Assembly: GCF_029813785.1 (NCBI RefSeq)
Contig: NZ_JARVKY010000023.1
Location: 1-64,000, forward strand
Length of the DNA stretch: 64,000 bases
Origin: Streptomyces sp. DH41
Lineage (GTDB): Bacteria; Actinomycetota; Actinomycetes; Streptomycetales; Streptomycetaceae
Direction of reading: 5' to 3'
The notes under the pieces were generated by a model, which saw only the letters and a program-made list of their open reading frames with translations, made no database searches and had not been told where the DNA came from. A program made the position numbers and the translations under genes. This document shows positions 58,157 through 64,000 of this stretch, piece by piece; positions within the stretch are counted from its first letter, which is position 1, and each line of letters begins with the position of its first letter.

Positions 58157-58864
58157 GTGTCGGAACCCGCAAGCTTTTCACTTGAGCCACTGACGGAGCA
58201 ATGTGCTTCGATTTGCGCTCGCAAGGAGCATGTCGTTCTCGGGGTAAGCCCGGGAAACAGCTATTTCCGGGTCGCCCTGCTCACCGATCTGCTTCGGTGG
58301 CTCAGCGGCAATTTCGCGCGGGTGGACGTAGTCGTCCCGGACGCCGCGCTGATTCACACCTTCACCGCTCTCGGTTACGCACCCGATCGTGCGGCCGGCA
58401 AGGTACGGGCCGAGATCAACGTGCTGCGCAACCGCGTCGCCCGCGCCTGGACCGCCGCGGGCGGCCCACGCGGCGGCGACGGCGCCCATCTGATGTCCGA
58501 GCTCACCGACCGGGCCGCGTACCGGAAGGCGCTCGCGGAGTGCGAGGCGGCCCTGCTCACGGACGCGGAGTTGAGGGCGGCCTGCCGGGCCGCCAGCCGG
58601 GAGGTGCTGCTGTCCCGGCGCCCGGCGACGGAGCCCACCGACGACGAGGTCGAGACAGGACTGCGCTACCTGCTCGCGGAACTCCCCTTCTTCGTCGCCT
58701 CCGCGGACATCTTCGACGCGCCGTCCTCCCTGACCTTCTACCACCGCCCGTTTCCGCTCGCCGACCTGATCTTCTCCAGGCGCACCGGACTCGCGGTATC
58801 GGCACGACAGGCCTATGCCCTCATCCGGCCCGTCGATCTCGCCGTCGAAACCACGACACGATAA
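58157..58864 (+). CDS. Cyclodipeptide synthase, NYH subfamily
   Basis: The protein has 235 residues from GTG 58157. It uses two aminoacyl-tRNAs to make a diketopiperazine. The family features are all visible: HVVLGVSPGNSYFR with catalytic Ser31 and Asn34, Tyr122 (AAYRKALAECEA), RYLLAELPFF with Tyr171 and Glu175, and LTFYHRPF with Tyr195-His196. The residues align in spacing with AlbC Ser37, Tyr128, Tyr178, Glu182, Tyr202 and His203. Asn34/Tyr195/His196 place it in the NYH subfamily. The two amino acids cannot be told from sequence alone. Confidence 0.95.
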   Translation: MSEPASFSLEPLTEQCASICARKEHVVLGVSPGNSYFRVALLTDLLRWLSGNFARVDVVVPDAALIHTFTALGYAPDRAAGKVRAEINVLRNRVARAWTAAGGPRGGDGAHLMSELTDRAAYRKALAECEAALLTDAELRAACRAASREVLLSRRPATEPTDDEVETGLRYLLAELPFFVASADIFDAPSSLTFYHRPFPLADLIFSRRTGLAVSARQAYALIRPVDLAVETTTR

Positions 58865-58875
58865 GGGAAGTCCCC

Positions 58876-59706
58876 ATGAGCACCGAAGCACTCGCCCACA
58901 CCGATCCCTACGCCAACCTCGCGGCATCGTACGACCGGCTGGCCGAATGGGCCGTCACGGAGCAACAGGAATCCGCACGCGGCCACATGGCCGATTTCCT
59001 CCAGGCATTCTGGGAGCCCGGGCCCCATTCGGTGCGCCGGGTGCTGGAAATCTGCTGCGGTACCGGCCTGATGCTCTCCGAACTCACCCGGCGCGGCTAC
59101 ACCGTGACCGGACTGGACCGGTCACCGGCGATGCTGGAGCAGGCCCGGCGGCGGCTGGGCGCGGACACCACCCTGCTCCTGTCCGAGCTGCCGGAGATCC
59201 CGGCCGAAGCCGGCGAGTTCGACGCCGTCATCAGCGCCGCCGGAGGGTTCAACTACCTCTCGGAGCAGCGGATCGACGCCACCCTCGCCGCCGTGGCCCG
59301 CCTGCTCCCGCCCGGCGGGACGTTCGTCTTCGACGTCTACGGCGCCGGGTTCTTCGCCAAGCTCTTCGACCCGGCCGAACCGCGCGTCATGGCACTGGAG
59401 ATGGAGGACACCTCCTACATCTGGACCTTCACCACGGCGGCCGACAGTGCCCACTTCGACATGGCCTACAGCCAGTTCCACCGTGCCGGGGACGGCATCG
59501 AGGGCCGTGCCGGGGGCGGTGCCGGGGAGTCCTGGGTCCGTACCCGGGACCTGCACCGCTTCTACCGGCTGCCCCACGACACCGTCCGCCGCCTGGCCGC
59601 CGAACACGGCTTCACCGGAGTCGAGGTCCACGACAACTACACGTCCGCGCCCTCCGGCCCGCACACGCTGTACGACACCTGGACCCTGACGCGGGGGACC
59701 GCGTGA
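58876..59706 (+). CDS. SAM-dependent methyltransferase in the cyclodipeptide operon
   Basis: The protein has 276 residues from ATG 58876, behind AAGGGAAG and 11 bp after the cyclodipeptide synthase. SAM motif I is VLEICCGTGLMLSELTRRGYTVTGLDRS. The segment FDAVISAAGGFNYLS and the RLLPPGGTFVFDVYG region follow. Class I methyltransferases like this one N-, O- or C-methylate small molecules. Its position points to the diketopiperazine or its prenylated product as substrate. Its stop overlaps the next start by 4 bp. Confidence 0.92.
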   Translation: MSTEALAHTDPYANLAASYDRLAEWAVTEQQESARGHMADFLQAFWEPGPHSVRRVLEICCGTGLMLSELTRRGYTVTGLDRSPAMLEQARRRLGADTTLLLSELPEIPAEAGEFDAVISAAGGFNYLSEQRIDATLAAVARLLPPGGTFVFDVYGAGFFAKLFDPAEPRVMALEMEDTSYIWTFTTAADSAHFDMAYSQFHRAGDGIEGRAGGGAGESWVRTRDLHRFYRLPHDTVRRLAAEHGFTGVEVHDNYTSAPSGPHTLYDTWTLTRGTA

Positions 59707-60737
59707 CCGCCAAGGACATCCGGGCGGCGAACCTGCGAGACCCGGAACTCTGCCGCGCCTACGCAGCGTGCGGATCCTTCCTCCGCCGCAACTTCGTGGC
59801 GCACTACTTCCCGCTCCGCCAGCTGCTGCCCCCCGGCAGACGCCCCTACTGGGACGCGATCCTCGCGCTCTCGATACACGTCGACGACCTCATCGACGAC
59901 GCCCGTGTGCCGGTCCCGGAGCGCATGGTCCGCTACGACGCCTACACCCGCGACTTCTTCGCGCTCCTGGACGGCCAGGACCCCTGGACCGGGCCGCCGT
60001 CCTCGCGCCAGGACCGCCTCGGCCGGGCCTTCGGCCGCGCCTTCGCGCACTTCACCCGCGTCTGGGACATCCCCCGCGAATCCGTCGAGCTGGCCCTGAC
60101 GAACATCGGCGCGGACCTGCGCGTCACCGAGTACGCCTCCTTCGCGGACCTGGAGCGGCACATCCGCAGCACCGGCGGCGAGCACAACATGTGGCTCAAC
60201 GCCCTGCTGGGCTCTCGCGCCCACCACAGCGAGGAAGCCAGGGAGCACGCCGTCTCCGCCCTCCTCGGTCTCCAGCTCACGGACAATCTCCGCGATCTCC
60301 GTGAGGACCTCGCGGACGGCCGGCTCTTCCTCCCCCTCGACGACCTCAAGGCGTTCGGGCTCGACCGTGCCGAGCTGGAGGCCGCCGCCCGGGACCGCCG
60401 TATGACGGACAGACTGCGCGACCTTGCGCGCTTCGAGGCCGAGCGCGCGCGTGGCCACCTGGACCGGGCCGCCGACTGGTGGCGCTGGGCGGACGCCGAC
60501 GCACGGGAGCTGCCCCGGCAGTACGTGAGTATGGCCCGGTGCGTCCTGCGTCAGGTCCCGCACTCCCGCCACGACGTCTTCCACGCCCCCGCCCTGAGAG
60601 GGCGGCTGGCCTGCGTGACGGCCGCGGGCGCCGGCCTCGCCCTCGGCTACGCCCGCAGGGCGGCCAACCGCCGCTTCACGTCGCCCGGGAACAAGGCCGA
60701 CCCCGCCCACGCCCTGAAGGGAAGCCGCCCGTCATGA
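59703..60737 (+). CDS. Phytoene-synthase-like prenyltransferase
   Basis: The protein has 344 residues from GTG 59703, overlapping the methyltransferase stop. It belongs to the squalene/phytoene synthase fold. The two Asp-rich metal-diphosphate motifs are VDDLIDD (Asp61, 62, 65, 66) and QLTDNLRDLREDLADGRLFLP (Asp194, 198, 202). No carotenoid genes are nearby. In a cyclodipeptide operon it more likely transfers a prenyl, geranyl or farnesyl group to the diketopiperazine, probably an aromatic side chain such as tryptophan. I recall such enzymes described in cyclodipeptide loci, but could not verify. Confidence 0.9.
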   Translation: MTAKDIRAANLRDPELCRAYAACGSFLRRNFVAHYFPLRQLLPPGRRPYWDAILALSIHVDDLIDDARVPVPERMVRYDAYTRDFFALLDGQDPWTGPPSSRQDRLGRAFGRAFAHFTRVWDIPRESVELALTNIGADLRVTEYASFADLERHIRSTGGEHNMWLNALLGSRAHHSEEAREHAVSALLGLQLTDNLRDLREDLADGRLFLPLDDLKAFGLDRAELEAAARDRRMTDRLRDLARFEAERARGHLDRAADWWRWADADARELPRQYVSMARCVLRQVPHSRHDVFHAPALRGRLACVTAAGAGLALGYARRAANRRFTSPGNKADPAHALKGSRPS

Positions 60738-61684
60738 CGCCGGACCAGCTGCTGGACACCATCGGTGACTACTACGACTCCCACGCCGAACTGGCCCACG
60801 CGGTGCTGGGCACCCGGGCCATGCACAAGGGCTACTTCACCGGCAGCGCGGACCCCGCCACGTACGCGGAAGCCGCCGACCGGCTCACCCGGACGGCCGG
60901 GCGACGACTCCGGCTCGGCCCGGACCACGCCCTGCTCGACATCGGGTCCGGCGCGGGCCAGCCCGCGGTGCTCCTGGCCGAGGAGACGGGGTGCTCCGTG
61001 ACCGGCGTCGACGCCACCCCTGGTCAGGTGGCCGCCGCGCGGCGACTGGCGGCGGGCGCGGCGGCCCCGGGCCGAATCTCCTTCGAAACCGGTGACGCCA
61101 GACGGCTGCCGCTGCCCGCGGACGCCTTCCACCGCGCCCTGATGATGGAGGTCGTCTCCCACCTGCCCGACACGGCCGCCGAAGGCAAGGCGGCGGCGTT
61201 CGCCGAAGCGGCCCGCTGCCTGCGCCCCGGCGGGCTGCTGGCGGTGGTGGACATGGTCCTGCCGCCGGACGAGGCGTCGGGAACGAAGGCGGGGCCGACC
61301 GGAACGGAGGCCGAGCCGACCGGGCGGGAGGCCGAGCCGTGGATGGACGACGTCCCCTCCGTGCACCTGAGCACCCGCTCACGGCTCCTCGAGCTTCTCC
61401 GCGCGGCCGGGTTCGAGATCCTGGAGGTCGAGGACCTGGACCGGTACACGTGCCACAGCGGCCCCCGGACCCGGCGTGAGTTCGACAGCCGCCGCCCCGG
61501 CCTGACCGACGCGTACGGACACGACGCCGTCGAACGGGTCGCCCCGGTGCTGGAGCAGGTGGCCAGGGCCGACGAGCATCTCGGCTACGTCCTCGTCACC
61601 GCCCGGGCACGCCCGAGGCCGTCCGGCGGAAGACGGCGGAGGCCGGTCCCCCGCGACCTGGGTCGCGGCGAACCGGCCTCGTGA
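60734..61684 (+). CDS. Second SAM-dependent methyltransferase of the cyclodipeptide operon
   Basis: The protein has 316 residues from ATG 60734, overlapping the prenyltransferase stop as ATGA. It is of the Methyltransf_11/25, sarcosine/dimethylglycine methyltransferase-like type: LLDIGSGAGQPAVLLAEETGCSVTGVDATPGQ, GDARRLPLPADAFHRALMMEVVSHLPD and CLRPGGLLAVVDMVLPP. A low-complexity insertion (KAGPTGTEAEPTGREAEP) lies near residue 190. The sequence differs clearly from the first methyltransferase, so two different positions are probably methylated. The gene end lies within a terminator-like hairpin. Confidence 0.92.
   Translation: MTPDQLLDTIGDYYDSHAELAHAVLGTRAMHKGYFTGSADPATYAEAADRLTRTAGRRLRLGPDHALLDIGSGAGQPAVLLAEETGCSVTGVDATPGQVAAARRLAAGAAAPGRISFETGDARRLPLPADAFHRALMMEVVSHLPDTAAEGKAAAFAEAARCLRPGGLLAVVDMVLPPDEASGTKAGPTGTEAEPTGREAEPWMDDVPSVHLSTRSRLLELLRAAGFEILEVEDLDRYTCHSGPRTRREFDSRRPGLTDAYGHDAVERVAPVLEQVARADEHLGYVLVTARARPRPSGGRRRRPVPRDLGRGEPAS
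61639..61680. terminator. Hairpin terminator at the operon end
   Basis: An outer stem GAGGCCGGT (61639-61647) with 61672-61680 and an inner stem GCGACC/GGTCGC (61653-61658, 61661-61666) form a compact cruciform-like structure. It overlaps the last codons of the methyltransferase gene, and the convergent ccsB gene ends 10 bp after that gene's stop, so it could serve both. Confidence 0.6.
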
Positions 61685-61694
61685 GGCTCCTGGT

Positions 61695-62828
61695 TCAGAA
61701 ACCGACGGACTGGAGGGCGCCCAGGCCCACGTCCGCGTAGGAGTGCTTGCCGGAGACGAAGATGTTGACGCCGTAGTAGTTGAACAGCCAGCAGGCGAAG
61801 GCGGCGAGCGCCAGGTAGGCGGCCTTGCGGCCCTTCCAGCCGGCGGTGGCGCGGGCGTGCAGGTAGCCGGCGTAGGCGACCCAGGTGATGAAGGACCAGG
61901 TCTCCTTGGGGTCCCAGCCCCAGTAGCGGCCCCAGGCGTCGCCCGCCCAGATCGCGCCCGCGATGATCGTGAACGTCCACAGCGGGAAGACGGCGGCGTT
62001 GACGCGGTAGGCGAACTTGTCGAGGTTGGCGGCCGCGGGCAGCCGGTCCAGGACGGAGTTGGCGAAGCGGCCGGGCTTGCCGCCGGAGGCGAGCTTGTTC
62101 TCGAAGCTGTCCTTGAAGAGGTACAGGACCGTGGCCATCGCGCCGACGTAGAACACCGCGCCGCAGAAGATCGCGGTCGAGACGTGGATGTACATCCAGT
62201 ACGAGTCGAGCGCGGGGACCAGCTGGTCGCTGGCGGTGTACAGGACCTTGACGGCGATACCGAGGTCCAGGATGACCATGGTGATCAGCGGAAGGCCGAG
62301 CCAGCGGATGTTCTTCTTCAGTGCGAGCAGCAGGAGGTACACGCCGACGGCGACCGTCGTGAACGTGATGTTGAACTCGTACATGTTGCCCCACGGCGCC
62401 CGCTTCACCGACAGGGCGCGGGCGAGCACGCCGCCGGCCTCGAGGGCGAAGCCGAGCACCGTGAGCGAGATGGCGATCCGTCCGTAGAGGTCGCCCTTCT
62501 CGGTGCCGCCGTGCGCGCCCGGCCCGTCGGGTACGTCGCGGGTGCCGGTCGCGGCACGCACGACGACCTTGGGCCGCTCCAGTACGGCGGTGCCGCCGGC
62601 CTTGTTCACGGTGACGGCCGGGGCGGTCTTCGCCTTGGCGTCGGTGTCGGCGGTCAGCGCGGCGGCCGTACGGCCCACCTTGCTGCGGCTGCCGAAGGTC
62701 CACTCGGCGATGTACGCCAGGAAGGCCAACGTGTAGACCGCGATCGCGGAGTAGATCAGCGTGTTGCTGAGGTTCGCGAGGTCCTCGTTGGCCGCGGCGG
62801 CCAGATGGGTTGCGGCGGCGAGAGTCAT
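61695..62828 (-). CDS. ccsB: Cytochrome c biogenesis protein CcsB/ResC
   Basis: The protein has 377 residues from ATG 62828. It has several membrane helices and the CcmF/CcsA-type tryptophan-rich motif WGRYWGWDPKETWSFITWVAYAGYLH that presents haem. It pairs with ResB (overlapping start at 62825-62828) in the system II cytochrome c assembly, which ligates haem to apocytochromes outside the membrane. A hydrophilic loop of ~80 residues follows the first helix. Confidence 0.95.
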   Translation of the reverse strand: MTLAAATHLAAAANEDLANLSNTLIYSAIAVYTLAFLAYIAEWTFGSRSKVGRTAAALTADTDAKAKTAPAVTVNKAGGTAVLERPKVVVRAATGTRDVPDGPGAHGGTEKGDLYGRIAISLTVLGFALEAGGVLARALSVKRAPWGNMYEFNITFTTVAVGVYLLLLALKKNIRWLGLPLITMVILDLGIAVKVLYTASDQLVPALDSYWMYIHVSTAIFCGAVFYVGAMATVLYLFKDSFENKLASGGKPGRFANSVLDRLPAAANLDKFAYRVNAAVFPLWTFTIIAGAIWAGDAWGRYWGWDPKETWSFITWVAYAGYLHARATAGWKGRKAAYLALAAFACWLFNYYGVNIFVSGKHSYADVGLGALQSVGF

Positions 62829-64000
62829 TTCTCAGCCCCTTCGGCAGGTACGACGTGGGTGTCGGGGGAATCGGGGGTGGCGTCGTCGTTCTTCGGTGCG
62901 TCGTCGTCGCGGGGCGCGTCGGACGCCTCGGGCGCGTCGGGGGCCTGTTCGTACAGGACACCGGCGAGGTCGCCGAGCTCTTCGGGGAGCTTCGCGGACT
63001 CGCTGCGTCCGAGGCCGGCCATCTCCACGACCGTGACCCCGTCGGGGCCCTCGACGGCCCGCACCCAGACGCGGCGGCGCTGGATGAACAGGGAACCGGC
63101 GAGGCCCAGGATGGCGGCGACGGCACCGGCGAGCGCCCAGCCGCTGGCGGGCTGCTCCGTGACCTGGAAGCCGGCCCACTCCCGCACGCCGTCGAAGGTG
63201 ACCGTGCCGGCGCCGTTCGGGAGGGTCATGGTCTCGCCGGGCTTCAGCAGCTTCTTGAACAGCTCGCCGTCGGAGTCCTTGAACTCCTCCAGGTTGGTCT
63301 TGTCGAGCTGGTAGATGCTCTTCGGGAAGCCCGCGTCGACGCCGAGGTCGCCGTGGTAGGCGGAGAGCGCGAGCGTCGGGTTGAGCAGCGCCGGGAAGGT
63401 CGAGTACATCGCGCTGCCCTCGCCGCCGTAGGTCGGCACGAAGAACGCGTTGAAGCCGAGCTGCTCCTTCTCGCCCTCGGCGTTGCGGTAGCCGTCGCGG
63501 ACCATGACGGCGCCGGAGGAGGTGACGTTGGAGTCCAGCGGCAGCAGGGCGGTCGCCTCCTTGTCCATGACGACGTTGCCCTTGGCGTCCCGGACGGTGA
63601 GGACGGGCGCGTAGCCGTGGCTGACGAGGTAGACCTTCGAGCCGTCGATCTCCAGCGGTTCGTTGACCTCGATGGTGGTCGACTTCTCCCCGCCGTAGGC
63701 GCCCTCGCTGTAGTCGACCTTGGCCTCGTAGATGCGCGGGGTGCCGCGGTTGGGTCCGCTCGGCTCGTACGTGCCGTGGAAGTCCTTCAGGCTGAAGCTG
63801 AAGGGGGCGAGGTCGTGGTCCGGGTCGAAGAGGTTGCCGGACTTGAAGTCGTCGTACTGGGTGAGCGTGTTGGAGAAGCCGCCGCCCTCCACGATCAGCT
63901 TGTTGCCCTCGTACTTGAACAGCTGGCCCCAGGCGAAGGCGATCAGCATCACGATCAGCGCGATGTGGAAGACCAGGTTGCCGGCCTCGCGTACATAGCC
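62825..64000 (-). CDS. resB: Cytochrome c biogenesis protein ResB (partial)
   Basis: The 3' part of a resB gene, encoding at least ~391 residues. The gene runs off the window end: the last bases still encode GYVREAGNLVFHIALIV in frame, upstream of the MLIAFAWGQLFKYEGNKL segment. The extracytoplasmic part has the ResB layout (GGFSNTLTQYDDFKSGNLFDPDHD ... PFSFSLKDFHGTYE) and a final membrane helix (ALAGAVAAILGLAGSLFIQRRRVWV). The last ~70 residues form a low-complexity acidic tail (DAPEASDAPRDDDAPKNDDATPD). Its stop overlaps the ccsB start. Confidence 0.95.
   Translation of the reverse strand, partial: GYVREAGNLVFHIALIVMLIAFAWGQLFKYEGNKLIVEGGGFSNTLTQYDDFKSGNLFDPDHDLAPFSFSLKDFHGTYEPSGPNRGTPRIYEAKVDYSEGAYGGEKSTTIEVNEPLEIDGSKVYLVSHGYAPVLTVRDAKGNVVMDKEATALLPLDSNVTSSGAVMVRDGYRNAEGEKEQLGFNAFFVPTYGGEGSAMYSTFPALLNPTLALSAYHGDLGVDAGFPKSIYQLDKTNLEEFKDSDGELFKKLLKPGETMTLPNGAGTVTFDGVREWAGFQVTEQPASGWALAGAVAAILGLAGSLFIQRRRVWVRAVEGPDGVTVVEMAGLGRSESAKLPEELGDLAGVLYEQAPDAPEASDAPRDDDAPKNDDATPDSPDTHVVPAEGAEK

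Noticed and set aside
59703..60737. Phytoene or squalene synthase of a carotenoid or hopanoid pathway
   Set aside because: No desaturase, cyclase or other terpene gene is near, and the gene overlaps methyltransferases in a cyclodipeptide operon. The fold is the same, so the biochemical test remains open.

Overview
The window is chromosomal DNA of a Streptomyces-type actinomycete. It is very GC-rich, with strong third-position GC, many GTG starts, stop/start overlaps of 1-4 bp between genes, and families typical of the genus: the futalosine menaquinone route, XRE/DUF397 pairs, eukaryotic-type kinases and DUF4229. The gene order resembles, as I recall it, the S. coelicolor stretch that carries nuoA-N, mqnC, mqnA, mqnE and the UbiX/UbiA/UbiD trio. 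No tRNA, rRNA, insertion sequence or CRISPR array was seen.

Layout. (1) 77-16218, minus strand: a complete 14-subunit complex I operon, nuoA to nuoN, with a Rex-type operator upstream of nuoA and a strong terminator after nuoN. (2) 16972-24346: a secreted NlpC/P60 hydrolase, peptide deformylase, a geranylgeranyl-reductase-family enzyme (probable menaquinone side-chain reductase), a GNAT, a damaged-looking PASTA gene, mqnG, a small imidazolonepropionase-like protein, mqnC and a prepilin peptidase. (3) 24803-31150: a small secreted DUF6355 protein, a Ser/Thr kinase, mqnA, a cold-shock protein, a methyltransferase and an acyl-CoA synthetase. (4) 31242-34579: a six-copy 16-bp tandem repeat, three TTAC...GTAA palindromes, then fabG4-htdX-like genes and a TetR regulator. 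(5) 34651-45196: a cation/dicarboxylate symporter, DUF4229, GNAT, udgX, mqnE, an Lrp regulator, the UbiX-like gene, two membrane XRE proteins, and the UbiA-like and UbiD-like genes (mqnP, mqnL). (6) 45288-54885, accessory-looking: two kinases with lectin-type C-terminal domains, two small secreted peptidoglycan-binding proteins, an Rpn/PD-(D/E)XK-type protein, a replication/HTH-type protein, an XRE/DUF397 pair and a two-module fusion. (7) 54931-61684: MerR/EthD, a tandem-HTH MerR regulator, a stand-alone condensation-domain protein, then a tight operon of a cyclodipeptide synthase, a methyltransferase, a phytoene-synthase-like prenyltransferase and a second methyltransferase. (8) 61695-64000: ccsB and the start of a resB gene that runs off the window.

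How they fit. Regions 1, 2, 3, 5 and 8 are dominated by respiration: complex I passes electrons to menaquinone, several mqn genes make that menaquinone by the futalosine route (mqnB and mqnD are not in the window), the reductase would saturate its side chain, and CcsB/ResB mature c-type cytochromes. Region 7 is the most novel part: a compact natural-product locus predicted to make a cyclodipeptide and decorate it with an isoprenoid and methyl groups, possibly also acylated by the neighbouring condensation-type enzyme.
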